Positions 1 to 8,506 of a stretch of DNA of 64,000 bases are shown here, piece by piece. Every line of letters begins with the position of its first letter. Position 1 is the stretch's first letter. Below the pieces are notes generated by a model, which made no database searches, was not told the DNA's origin, and saw only the letters and a list, made by a program, of their open reading frames with translations. Source of the DNA: Stieleria sedimenti (GTDB lineage: Bacteria > Planctomycetota > Planctomycetia > Pirellulales > Pirellulaceae). A program made the position numbers and the translations under genes. The stretch lies in the NCBI RefSeq assembly GCF_025060895.1, contig NZ_JANZKV010000087.1, positions 1-64,000 on the forward strand, in the 5' to 3' direction.

Positions 1-112
1 ATTAGGCTAAAGCCTGCACAACAACACGTATGCCCGTGACATTTGCACCTGCCCCCTTTTCCGCTCGACAAACACAACCCAAATATTGAATCTAGACGAA
101 GCACGAGTTGCA

Positions 113-604
113 CTATTGCCAAAAGCTGTTCGTCGTGGATCGATGCGGCAGCGGCTCGGTTTGCTTCGCTTGCGAGGCCGTCACGGCAGGCTTTGCCGGG
201 GTGTTTTGCTGCGGTGGGGCGATTGCTGACCAGACGGCGACCTGAGGCTTTGGAAAGCCCGGCGACGGCACCGCACTGCCCGGCGACGGTGAAACGGGCA
301 CGGCGATGGGGGGAAGCTGGTTCTGGGGGAGATGTTGTTGGGGCACGGTGGCTGCTGGAGCCGGAACGTACTTGGTCGCCGTCGGCAGTCGGCGGTGGTA
401 GCTGTAGCCACTCGATCTTTGGGAACGTTGGCGGCTGAAGTTTGCGTTTTTGTTACTCGTGTAGAACGCCCCCATTCGTTTGTTCAAGGGTTTGGCCCAG
501 CCCCAACCGCTGTTGCCGCCGGCGCATGCATCACCGCCGGCTATCAAGCCGGACCCGAGAATGGAGAGAGCGACAAGTAATACGAATGGTTGGGGGCGAT
601 TCAT
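113..604 (-). CDS. Secreted Pro-rich hypothetical protein
   Basis: A 163-residue protein of unknown function. The first ~28 residues form a signal peptide (hydrophobic LLVALSILGSGLIAGGDACA), so it is probably exported. The rest is low complexity: basic and Ser/Arg-rich at about residues 50-72, then rich in Pro, Ala and Gln (residues 78-145), with no recognisable fold. It starts with ATG. It stands alone, read away from the tmRNA gene on the other strand. It could be a periplasmic or cell-envelope linker protein; no function is claimed. Confidence 0.6.
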   Translation of the reverse strand: MNRPQPFVLLVALSILGSGLIAGGDACAGGNSGWGWAKPLNKRMGAFYTSNKNANFSRQRSQRSSGYSYHRRLPTATKYVPAPAATVPQQHLPQNQLPPIAVPVSPSPGSAVPSPGFPKPQVAVWSAIAPPQQNTPAKPAVTASQAKQTEPLPHRSTTNSFWQ

Positions 605-936
605 CAGGGGATCTCATATTATTGGGGTCGGAATCGGTCGGAAAAAAGTTGGGATGGGCTCCAAGGCTGGAAGTTCACTTCACCGAGCGGAGACGGCGAC
701 CCAATGTTACGACGTTGACATCGAAAATAAAAACTTTTTCGTACGCCCATTGATTCGCCGCGAGCCGTCCCCCGATTGTCGTTCTGCCCGCCATTGTTCT
801 GCCAATCTCTTGCCCGAACTCGGCGGCGTGTTAAGATGAAGTGAACCTTGAGAGTGATCGAGTGTCACTTTCAACGCATCGTTTTCCGCCACCGAATTGC
901 AGTTTGTCAGTGAGTTGGCGGCGACCGACCAGTCAG
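605..936. other. Intergenic region upstream of tmRNA
   Basis: About 330 bases between the divergent secreted-protein gene and the tmRNA gene. It must hold both promoters, but no convincing -35/-10 pair was picked out. No open frame with coding character was seen. Confidence 0.4.
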
Positions 937-1306
<370 letters not shown>

Positions 1307-1310
1307 TCAC

Positions 1311-1350
1311 AAGCCGATTTGCGAGAGATCGCAAGTCGGCTTTTTTTTTT
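1311..1350 (+). terminator. Rho-independent terminator of tmRNA
   Basis: AAGCCGATTTGCGA pairs with TCGCAAGTCGGCTT around a GAGA loop with one mismatch, followed by a run of T residues. It starts four bases after the tmRNA 3' end. Confidence 0.9.
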
Positions 1351-1442
1351 GCCGTTGATTCCACGCTGGTGGCCCAATTCTTTCAGCAACCGGCAGAGCA
1401 CGCGCGAATCGTCTGTGACGTTGAAATGCCGAGTGTTGGGGG

Positions 1443-3080
1443 CTACGACCCTAGTTGCAACCACGACGGACGGAGGATCATGACCAATCCGAGCACTAGA
1501 ATGACGACGCCGCTGAGCAGTTTTAGCCACCGCCCCTCACGCTCTTGCAATTTGCGGTGCGAAAGCGTGGCGACGACCACCGCGACCAGCAGCGTGTCGT
1601 CCAGCATGTAGGCCAGGATATACAGCGATAGAAACGCATAATTCTTCCAGCCGGGGTAGTCCTGGATCGTCAGCACTTGAGTGTACAGAGCCGGCAGCCC
1701 GGCTGTGCACAGCAGTTCGATCATATTGACGATCACCGCCAGAACGACTGCACCGGTCAAGGCCACCGTCAAATACTTGGCGCTGACGATCTCGCGGACA
1801 CGCCGGTACAACTTAGGCTTGCTCGATTCGGGGATCGACAACGAAACCCCTTTCTTGAACGCAAAAAAGTCTTTGACATTGATCACGCCGATGAACAGCG
1901 CCAAAATCCCCAACGCAATTTGCACCGGTCTGGCGATTCCGATCAGCAGGAAAATATTCAGCCAAGCCGCCATGAAGGCGAAGTAGGCCAGCCCGCTGAT
2001 CATGACAAACGTCCCCGCGATCAACAGAATCTTGCGGCGGTCTTTGATGTTGACCAACACCGAAAGTAAAAACACCAACACCCACATGGCGCAGGGATTG
2101 AATCCGTCCACCAAACCGATGGCCAAAGTAAACAGGGGCATGCCTAGCTCCGAAGCGCTCACCGGACCCAGCATCGGAACATCGATCGTATCGCTTGTTA
2201 CCACTTCTATCGGCGTTTCGCTTTCACCCGACTGCGACGGCGTGGCTTCCTCGGGAAGCTCCAACAGATCCATCGGGATCTCTTCAGCGGAATCCTCCGG
2301 CTGCGTCGCTTGAGCAACCAGCAGCGCCATCGGCAAGACAGTGGCGTAAGCTTCCAGCTTGCGATCGGCGCCGCCGGCAAGCGGGAAGCTGGCGCCACTT
2401 AGTCGCCGACGGCTCAAGGGTTCTGGCTGTTTCATCCCCGAAACCTCCCTGATCAACTGTTCCAACTGGGCGCCGCTGGTGTCGTCACCCTGGTAACCGA
2501 TCAAGATGCGTCTGGCAAAGTCAATTGTCGGCAACCCCGGCGGGCTGCCGGCTTTGCGACACAGCGTTTCCCACTCCGATCTGGCCGTCGCGGATCGATC
2601 GACATCATGGATCACGAAACGGATCGCCGGCCACCGTTGTTGCAAGGTCGGCACAAACGCTTTCAGTTTGCCGCACTTGGGGCAGGTCGTCCGAGTGTAG
2701 AGGTTGGCGGTAAAAAGCTGTTCGATCTCCGGGCCGGTTCGCCTCGCATCGTCAAAGCCAAAGTACATCCGGTCGCAGGCGAAAAACGCCGGCAGCAACG
2801 GTTTCTCTCGGCCCGCCTGTTTGGACAGTTCGTACAGACGAATCAGTTGCGTTTTGTCACTCAGTACATCATGAACATGAATGTCCAACCCGTTGATTCG
2901 CTGCTTTAATTGATCGCAATACGCCTGAACCGTTTCGGCGGATTCGCGATCACTGCGGACGAAGACGTCGAGGCGAATTTCATTCGTTGCCGCGTCGGGC
3001 GGACGGTCGTCGGCGCGTACCCAGGTCAGCGATGCGGACGATAAAAACAGAAAGCTCAGTAGTGCAAATCGGAAAGCCAT
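1443..3080 (-). CDS. Glutaredoxin/thioredoxin-like domain fused to CcdA/DsbD-type membrane domain
   Basis: A 545-residue protein that probably carries reducing equivalents across the inner membrane. The ATG at 3080 is preferred over upstream starts because it begins a signal peptide (residues 1-23). Residues 35-120 look like a thioredoxin fold without CxxC. Residues 121-205 are glutaredoxin-like with CPKC at 133-136. A linker of about 100 residues follows, then at least six membrane helices from ~310. The first helix holds NPC (Cys330) and a later one ELLCTAGLPA, the pair expected of the CcdA/DsbD electron-transfer family. Residues 228-247 of the linker are encoded by a palindromic repeat (2341-2398) that also occurs elsewhere in the window. 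The substrate is unknown. Confidence 0.75.
   Translation of the reverse strand: MAFRFALLSFLFLSSASLTWVRADDRPPDAATNEIRLDVFVRSDRESAETVQAYCDQLKQRINGLDIHVHDVLSDKTQLIRLYELSKQAGREKPLLPAFFACDRMYFGFDDARRTGPEIEQLFTANLYTRTTCPKCGKLKAFVPTLQQRWPAIRFVIHDVDRSATARSEWETLCRKAGSPPGLPTIDFARRILIGYQGDDTSGAQLEQLIREVSGMKQPEPLSRRRLSGASFPLAGGADRKLEAYATVLPMALLVAQATQPEDSAEEIPMDLLELPEEATPSQSGESETPIEVVTSDTIDVPMLGPVSASELGMPLFTLAIGLVDGFNPCAMWVLVFLLSVLVNIKDRRKILLIAGTFVMISGLAYFAFMAAWLNIFLLIGIARPVQIALGILALFIGVINVKDFFAFKKGVSLSIPESSKPKLYRRVREIVSAKYLTVALTGAVVLAVIVNMIELLCTAGLPALYTQVLTIQDYPGWKNYAFLSLYILAYMLDDTLLVAVVVATLSHRKLQEREGRWLKLLSGVVILVLGLVMILRPSWLQLGS
2341..2398. repeat. Palindromic dispersed repeat inside a coding region
   Basis: The left arm 2341-2362 and right arm 2377-2398 are inverted copies matching at 19 of 22 positions around a 14-base GC-rich spacer. 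The left arm contains GCGTAAGCTTCCAGCTTGCG, which is also the core of units 3, 5 and 6 of the array at 26344-26613 and, with one change, occurs at 59515-59537. The repeat is in frame with the glutaredoxin-CcdA gene. Confidence 0.8.
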
Positions 3081-3211
3081 GGTTGATCGGCTGATGTTGC
3101 GTGTTGGAAATCGGTCACCCGCCTGCCAGAAGGGTGACTTCAAAAACGGCACGACCTCCGCGCAATCGGTGCACGCAGCATACCAATGGCGTGCTTCGAA
3201 TCGTCACAGGC

Positions 3212-3856
3212 TCAGGCTGACTCTTCAGCTTTGCCGCGCAGGTTGGCGACCGAGTACCGGCGCACCGGTTTGGAATACATCGTGCGCTGCGCGTATTCTT
3301 CGGCGGGCTGCTTGCAGCGCTGAATAAACTCCACAAACTGATCAACAAACGAGTCGACCTGCTTCCAATTGGTGAACTCATAATCGAAACGCGTGTCGGT
3401 CGGGCCGCCCTCTTTCTTGGCGACCCACTGCATCAGTTTTCGTTTCAGCCAGTTGTACTTGGAATAGGTCAACGCGCCGGCGAAATGAGTCGTCAACAGG
3501 GGATTCCAATCGGTCTCGTGCAAGTAGGCTTCGGTGATCTTTCGCACTTCATCGTGTTCGCTGTCGTCTTCGCTCATGATGCCCAGGCTGACCGAAAAAA
3601 ATGCCGATGGCATTTCGTGCAAGAGGTCGCGAAACTGTTTGAGATACTCCGCCAGACGGATGTCGTAATGGGAGTAGTGGATCGGGGAGCCGACAATGAC
3701 TGCGTCGTAGGCATCCAGCGCGATCGGCCGATTGGGATCGACTGCAATGTTGTGCCGGTCCGTTGCAATGCCTTGTTCGCTCAGTCGTTGTGAGATGTGA
3801 CGGGCGATCTTCTCGGTTTGGCCTTCGTCAGTCGCAAAGAGAATCAAAGTCCGCAT
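3212..3856 (-). CDS. HemG-like flavodoxin-domain protein (protoporphyrinogen oxidase type)
   Basis: A 214-residue soluble flavodoxin-fold protein. The N-terminus MRTLILFATDEGQTEKIA is the FMN phosphate-binding strand-loop. AYDAVIVGSPIHYSHYD (~50-66) and SAFFSVSLGI (~84-93) match the menaquinone-dependent protoporphyrinogen IX dehydrogenase (HemG) family, as do WNPLLTTHFAGAL and the YSKYNWLKRKLMQWVAKKEG segment. HemG oxidises protoporphyrinogen IX in haem synthesis using FMN. The C-terminus is about 35 residues longer than the E. coli enzyme. No other haem gene lies nearby, so a general flavodoxin role remains possible. Confidence 0.75.
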   Translation of the reverse strand: MRTLILFATDEGQTEKIARHISQRLSEQGIATDRHNIAVDPNRPIALDAYDAVIVGSPIHYSHYDIRLAEYLKQFRDLLHEMPSAFFSVSLGIMSEDDSEHDEVRKITEAYLHETDWNPLLTTHFAGALTYSKYNWLKRKLMQWVAKKEGGPTDTRFDYEFTNWKQVDSFVDQFVEFIQRCKQPAEEYAQRTMYSKPVRRYSVANLRGKAEESA

Positions 3857-3972
3857 TCAACCTATCCTTGCCGGCGCATCACCGGCTTGTTGATTTTATC
3901 GATGTTTCGAACCAACGCGTTGGTATCAACCCCCCGCCTCCTCGCTTGACGCAAAAACGGGGTGTTGTTTAG

Positions 3973-4034
3973 TTAGCGTCAGGGCGCGAGCCCTCCGGTC
4001 TTTCACGTCGCAACCGGACGGCTCGCGGGCTGCC
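3973..4034. repeat. Inverted dispersed repeat, GGGCGCGAGCCCTCCGG family
   Basis: The left arm 3973-3999 contains AGGGCGCGAGCCCTCCGGT. The right arm 4013-4034 is an imperfect inverted copy. The same sequence family forms a better-conserved inverted pair at 32262-32334. Confidence 0.75.
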
Positions 4035-4040
4035 GTTTTT

Positions 4041-4107
4041 GTGAGCCGCGACGCGTAAGCGGCCGGGCATTCCGATGCTGCCCGAGGCCTTACGGCCAGC
4101 GGCTCAC
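4041..4107. repeat. Inverted repeat with GTGAGCCGC termini
   Basis: GTGAGCCGCGACGCGTAAGC near 4041 is mirrored by GGCCTTACGGCCAGCGGCTCAC ending near 4107. It is an imperfect palindrome of about 67 bases directly after the preceding repeat, so two different palindromic elements lie back to back in a gene-poor stretch (3857-4266). Confidence 0.65.
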
Positions 4108-4266
4108 CATTGACTCAGCAGATCCCGACTAAATCGACAACCCGCTCGCGCCGTTCCGCTAACTCATTCAGTGTCAAAGTCGATGGTATTCAGGCTTGGC
4201 CTGAACGCGAAAACGAGGCGCGTCGCGTGGCCCCTTGCATACTTCAATGAATACGTCGGCGAGACG

Positions 4267-4395
4267 TTAGAACATCGCGGCGAGTGTTCCCGCCACCGTT
4301 TTGGCAAAGATCAAGAGCGACATGATCGCGATCACGATCACCGAAATCCAAAAGATCTTCTCATGTGGCGAGTCCTTCCAATTGATGCGGCTCAT
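4267..4395 (-). CDS. Small single-helix membrane protein
   Basis: A 42-residue open frame starting at ATG 4395 (MSRINWKDSPHEKIFWISVI...), with AAGG about 7 bases upstream. A polar N-terminus precedes one membrane helix (IFWISVIVIAIMSLLIFAKTV). The size and layout resemble small inner-membrane proteins common next to respiratory or transport genes, but no family is recognised. The neighbour on the other strand is the methyltransferase-like gene at 4552. Confidence 0.5.
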   Translation of the reverse strand: MSRINWKDSPHEKIFWISVIVIAIMSLLIFAKTVAGTLAAMF

Positions 4396-4551
4396 CGTTT
4401 TGCCTTGGGTTTTGAAGACCGGGGTACTCGGATCCAGGCATCCCGAACGCTTTGACACGACGCTGGGAATTTGCAGAATGCATCTTCTGTGCCAATTCCG
4501 CGCTGTCCCGATTGACCGTCACATCGTGCAACATCGTCGCGCGTTCGCCGC

Positions 4552-5019
4552 GTGTTGGCCATTTCCGCACACTCCGTCCACGAGATCCATCGATTGCTTT
4601 GGTTCCTGATTGTCGCACAGTTTCTGCTCGCCGCCGTGCTCGTGTTGTCGGCCCGCTGGTCTCCGCTGCCCTTCGCGGCATTGGTCGTCGCCGCGCCGGG
4701 GATCGGCCTGGCGGTTTGGGCGTGGGCGAAGGTGGGATGGCGGAAGATTCGGATCCACCCGGCGGCGACCGAGAAGACAGAGTTACTGACCGACGGGCCG
4801 TATGGAATCGTGCGTCACCCGATGTACGCGGGGTTATTGTGGTTTACCGCTGCGTTGCTGTTGACCCCGTGGCTGTGGTGGCGGGTGGTCAGCTGGGTCG
4901 CGCTGCTCGTCGTCCTTTACGCCAAATCCGCGCACGAGGAGCAGTCGATGCGCGAGCGTTTTGAGGGCTACCAGGCGTACAAGAACAGGGTGGGGCGTCT
5001 GTTTCCGGTTCGCCGCTGA
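4552..5019 (+). CDS. Isoprenylcysteine carboxyl methyltransferase (ICMT/PEMT)-like membrane protein
   Basis: A 155-residue integral membrane protein with about four helices. The conserved C-terminal part of the family is clear: TDGPYGIVRHPMYAGLLWF (residues ~82-100) contains the RHPMY signature that binds S-adenosylmethionine, and EEQSMRERFEGYQAYKNRVGRLFP (~131-153) matches the cytosolic tail. The family methylates small lipophilic or thiol substrates; the substrate here cannot be told. The start is GTG at 4552 or TTG at 4555, since no ATG occurs before the conserved region. Confidence 0.8.
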   Translation: MLAISAHSVHEIHRLLWFLIVAQFLLAAVLVLSARWSPLPFAALVVAAPGIGLAVWAWAKVGWRKIRIHPAATEKTELLTDGPYGIVRHPMYAGLLWFTAALLLTPWLWWRVVSWVALLVVLYAKSAHEEQSMRERFEGYQAYKNRVGRLFPVRR

Positions 5020-5167
5020 TCGATTCGACACCTCGTATTCTGCCGCTCGAGCGGGGCCAAAAGAGTCGCGGTCGCGAAGCGAAGTCCGGTCGCCCCCAAC
5101 GGCACGTGGTCTGCTGGTGTATAATCGACCAGCGTCGACGGTGTTTTCTGGTGACAATCCTAGTCGA

Positions 5168-5245
5168 GCGGAAAAGGGGTCAGGCCCCAAAAACCAAATG
5201 GCCCGTAGGGTGCTGAGCATTTTTGGGGCCTGACCCCTTTTCCGC
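5168..5245. repeat. Perfect 26-bp inverted repeat (GGGGTCAGGCCCC type)
   Basis: Bases 5168-5193 (GCGGAAAAGGGGTCAGGCCC onward) are perfectly reverse-complementary to 5220-5245, with a 26-base spacer. It lies between the methyltransferase-like gene and the helix-hairpin-helix gene. The hairpin lacks a trailing T-tract, so a palindromic repetitive element is a better reading than a terminator. Confidence 0.85.
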
Positions 5246-5274
5246 GGCACCCAAAACTGTGCAGGCGGTGTGTC

Positions 5275-6210
5275 ATGGATAATGCGGAGTCTCCATCTTC
5301 AATTTCGTCCGTCGACGATCCTGCCGAGCGGCGACGCGTCGGGTTGGACGAAAACAGGCGGATCGCAAATCATCTCGGTGAGATCGCCAGTTTGCTGGAA
5401 TCACAACACGCCAGCGAATTCCGTGTGTCGGCCTACCGCAAGGCGGCCGGCACGTTGTTGAACCTTCAAACCCCCGTGCGATGGATTGACCAAAAGCATG
5501 GGATCGAGGGCTTGATTCGAATCGAGACGGTCGGGCAATCGATTGCGAGGCTGATCGACCAGTACCTGAGAACCGGTCGAGTCCCGCTGCTGGATCGGTT
5601 GCGTGGTGAGGCGACCGCGGAAAGGATCTTTACGACGTTGCCCACGATCGGTCCCGAACTGGCCCATCGAATCTATGACGCGCTGCACGTGGAAACTCTT
5701 CCCGAACTCTACAGCGCGGCGATCCATGGCAAACTCGGCCAGGTCCCTGGGATTGGTCGCAAACGGGCCGCCGCGATTGAAGAGGTGCTGGCTGAACGTT
5801 TGCGTCGAAACCCCGGTCCGATGACGCCCTTGTATCCACAGACAGACCGTTCGATACCGGTTGCCGAGATTTTAGACGTCGACGCCGAGTACCGTCGCAA
5901 AGCTGAAGAAGACAAATTGCCCAAGGTCGCGCCCACCAAATTCAATCCCGGCGGTGTTGCCTGGTTGCCGATCTTGCACACCCAGCGTGACGACCGCCAC
6001 TACACAGCCTTGTATTCCAATTCGGCACGCGCGCATGAATTAAATACGACGAAGGATTGGGTGGTGATCTACCGAGACGACGACCAACAACACGGCCGTT
6101 GGACGGTGATCACGTCCCAGTTCGGGAAACTACACGGATGTCGAATCATTCGAGGCCGCGAAGACGAGTGCCGCGACATCTATTTGAGGTCCCAGCAACA
6201 AAACCAGTAG
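5275..6210 (+). CDS. PolX-like N-terminal helix-hairpin-helix DNA-binding protein
   Basis: A 311-residue protein. Residues ~25-110 (NRRIANHLGEIASLLESQHASEFRVSAYRKAA...) match the helical 8-kDa-type domain at the N-terminus of family X DNA polymerases. Two helix-hairpin-helix motifs follow: LPTIGPELAHRIYDAL (~122-137) and VPGIGRKRAAAIEEVL (~155-170). The polymerase palm and PHP domains are absent. Instead there is a ~120-residue C-terminal domain (PGGVAWLPILHTQRDDRHYTALYSNSARAHEL...) of unknown function. It probably binds DNA ends or gaps. ATG at 5275 follows the inverted repeat at 5168. Confidence 0.7.
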   Translation: MDNAESPSSISSVDDPAERRRVGLDENRRIANHLGEIASLLESQHASEFRVSAYRKAAGTLLNLQTPVRWIDQKHGIEGLIRIETVGQSIARLIDQYLRTGRVPLLDRLRGEATAERIFTTLPTIGPELAHRIYDALHVETLPELYSAAIHGKLGQVPGIGRKRAAAIEEVLAERLRRNPGPMTPLYPQTDRSIPVAEILDVDAEYRRKAEEDKLPKVAPTKFNPGGVAWLPILHTQRDDRHYTALYSNSARAHELNTTKDWVVIYRDDDQQHGRWTVITSQFGKLHGCRIIRGREDECRDIYLRSQQQNQ

Positions 6211-6233
6211 CGTCGACAGCCCTGTGGCCACGT

Positions 6234-6689
6234 TTAATAATACGGCACGAAGGGCGTCGGCACGTAGATCTCCACCTCGTAGTGCTGTTGCAAGAACGTG
6301 ACCAGATCGGCCAATTGCGTCACCGTCATTTCGTCGTTGTACGACCGCATCTTGGAAACCTCACCCTCTTGGATTTCGTCGGATTTGTAACCGAGTGCGA
6401 AGCGGTGGGAGGGGTTGATGATGGACGTCACGAGATCGCCGTAGGTCACCACGTATCCTTTTTTGCCCCCCAGGGCGACCGTCGTGACGTCTTCCGAGAC
6501 GCTTGCGTCCAACTCCACTCCGTCGACGGTATGGCACGCGTTGCACTGCAACGCCACAAACGTTGCTTTGCCACGTTCGGCATCACCCTCGGGCAACGTG
6601 AATCCCCAGCCGGATTTTGGATCCGTCGTGCATCCCACCAGCGCTGACAAAAGAAGCACGCCCAACGCCGTTTTGAATGACTTGATCAT
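6234..6689 (-). CDS. Class I c-type cytochrome lipoprotein
   Basis: A 151-residue exported electron carrier. Starting at ATG 6689 gives MIKSFKTALGVLLLSALVGC, a lipoprotein signal with the lipobox cysteine at residue 20. Haem-binding CNACH lies at ~51-55. A distal Met (KMRSYNDEM, ~112-120) is the likely axial ligand, in the usual context before TQLADLVTFLQQHYE. The upstream extension of the open frame lacks signal-peptide character and was rejected. It is convergent with the helix-hairpin-helix gene and likely works in the periplasmic respiratory chain; the partner is unknown. Confidence 0.8.
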   Translation of the reverse strand: MIKSFKTALGVLLLSALVGCTTDPKSGWGFTLPEGDAERGKATFVALQCNACHTVDGVELDASVSEDVTTVALGGKKGYVVTYGDLVTSIINPSHRFALGYKSDEIQEGEVSKMRSYNDEMTVTQLADLVTFLQQHYEVEIYVPTPFVPYY

Positions 6690-6896
6690 CGATTGATTTC
6701 GATTGGGGAAAGACCTCGAACCGCCACAGGAAAAGATCAAACGCAAGCGTTGTGCCAACCATGATGTCCGGCTTTCTGACCCAGCGTTTGGCCTGTGACG
6801 CACACTTCGCGAAATAGTGTGCGTAAACGCTCGTCATGCCGTGGCCAGATTGTGCTATCCCACTCGACAGATCCGACACTCGTTTTCGATTGGATC

Positions 6897-8333
6897 CTAA
6901 ATGACCAACGTCATGCCCAGCACCATGCTATCTTGCACGACATCCCGATCGCTGACGGTTGTGATGTCGATCAGCGGGGCAAAACCGGAACTGCGGACGT
7001 ATTCAGCCGACACGCTGCAGTGGCCATTGAGGTGACGAAAATAGCCGATCACCAATTGGCGATTGAACTCAAATTCCGAGCCATCGGAGCCCTGGTCACC
7101 CGCACTCCAGCTGACACTGACGTACTGCGGGCAGGTTCCCCGGTCGATCCAATAGGCCGCTTCGGTTCGATAGGCGCTGACCAATGTTCCGGTGACCGGC
7201 CAGGGATGGGTGGTCGAAACAAATTCTCCGGCCAAGGACAAGCGGCCCTTGTCGATACGGCCGTTGACGTTCCAGCCGCTGTTGTAATCAGACCCGAATT
7301 GGTTCGCATCCAAATGCTCGGCACTGAAACCGTCATAGATGGTGCCGAGAAGGAATCCGACGCCCAGCTGGACCGAGTGTGTGGAGCAATCTCCGGCATG
7401 CCAGGTCGCGTTGGCCGCCAGGTTGTTCAGTTTACCGCGCTCCGGTGAATCATTCAGGCGGATTCCGCGGCCGCCGTTGATTGCCGCTGCCGTCAGGTCC
7501 CAGCGTTGATCGTGGTATCCGATGCCAACGCCTTCGGCCAACGCGGCAAAGTAATGCCAGGTGACGGCCTGGGTGAACGGGCTGAGCGTGCTGAAATCGC
7601 CAAAGCCAACGTTTTTCTTGCCGAGGTAGAAGTAAAACGGCGAAACGTCCAGGTCACCGATCAAAGCATACGCTTGCCTGACTTGCAGGCTGCCCTGTTT
7701 AAAATCGCCAAAGCTGAAGACGTCGGAAAACAACAGTTCGCCATGGACGCTGACCGTGGGCGCGACATAGGCGGTCGCGTGCGCGTTGGCCTGCAGCATC
7801 CGCGCATCGGTGGCTGTTTTGCCGCTGAAATCCGTCGGGAAGCGGCCCAGGTAAGGAAACTTATTTTCTGTGTTGGTCGTCGCCGCCAGAAACGAAAGTC
7901 GTGCCTGGCCGCCGACGACCACAGCGGGCGACGTCGATCCGGATTGCCTGCGGTGATGCAGGAGATGCCGTTCTTTGTCCGTCTGTCGGTTCTGGAAATC
8001 GAGCATCTGCTGGGTCAATCCGCCGTTCAGCCGCAACCAGTGCCCGGACGCGGAGAACTCTGTCGTCGACCATCGATGGCTGACCGGTGCGACGGCCGTC
8101 ATCGGATCCAACTCGACGTCCGCCTCCCAGTTCGCTGATTCCGCACCACTGTTTGTGGGAGCGGGTTGCGCGATCGCACAGCTGGCAGTCACAACCGTCG
8201 CAGTCACAACCGAGACCGCGATCCACAGCCGCGCGAACCGACCGGTGCAGGCAGCGGCGCGAAAGCGGGACGTACTTTTCTCCTCGCTGTCGGCTGGTTG
8301 ATGCCGACTGAACGATCCGTGTCGATTCCCCAT
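6897..8333 (-). CDS. Outer-membrane beta-barrel protein, LbtU-like porin
   Basis: A 478-residue protein from ATG 8333 with a long N-terminal region and hydrophobic export segment (LWIAVSVVTATVVTASCAIAQ, ~38-58). The mature part is rich in alternating polar/aromatic strands typical of a barrel. FYFYLGKKNVGFGDFSTLSPFTQAVTWHYFAALAEGVGIGYHDQRWDL resembles LbtU-family siderophore porins. The last residues (VVQDSMVLGMTLVI) end in a hydrophobic strand, though not a terminal Phe. The gene is divergent from the ABC exporter operon (174 bases between starts), which might use it as a neighbour in envelope transport, but no link is proven. Confidence 0.55.
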   Translation of the reverse strand: MGNRHGSFSRHQPADSEEKSTSRFRAAACTGRFARLWIAVSVVTATVVTASCAIAQPAPTNSGAESANWEADVELDPMTAVAPVSHRWSTTEFSASGHWLRLNGGLTQQMLDFQNRQTDKERHLLHHRRQSGSTSPAVVVGGQARLSFLAATTNTENKFPYLGRFPTDFSGKTATDARMLQANAHATAYVAPTVSVHGELLFSDVFSFGDFKQGSLQVRQAYALIGDLDVSPFYFYLGKKNVGFGDFSTLSPFTQAVTWHYFAALAEGVGIGYHDQRWDLTAAAINGGRGIRLNDSPERGKLNNLAANATWHAGDCSTHSVQLGVGFLLGTIYDGFSAEHLDANQFGSDYNSGWNVNGRIDKGRLSLAGEFVSTTHPWPVTGTLVSAYRTEAAYWIDRGTCPQYVSVSWSAGDQGSDGSEFEFNRQLVIGYFRHLNGHCSVSAEYVRSSGFAPLIDITTVSDRDVVQDSMVLGMTLVI

Positions 8334-8506
8334 TGGCTTATCCGCTATAAAAAGGCGCGTCCATTCTCGGCTCGATCGCAATGGCGCCGTCAATCGCATG
8401 CGTGCCCGACGCGTATCGACTGAATCGGTTATGGCGACTTTGCAGGTTAGGATACTTTTCCGGCCGGCAGCATTTCTCAAACAAATCGCGGCCTTTGACA
8501 CAGACT

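Noticed and set aside
5168-5245. Rho-independent terminator for the methyltransferase-like gene
   Set aside because: The stem is strong but no T-tract follows in either direction, and the loop is long.
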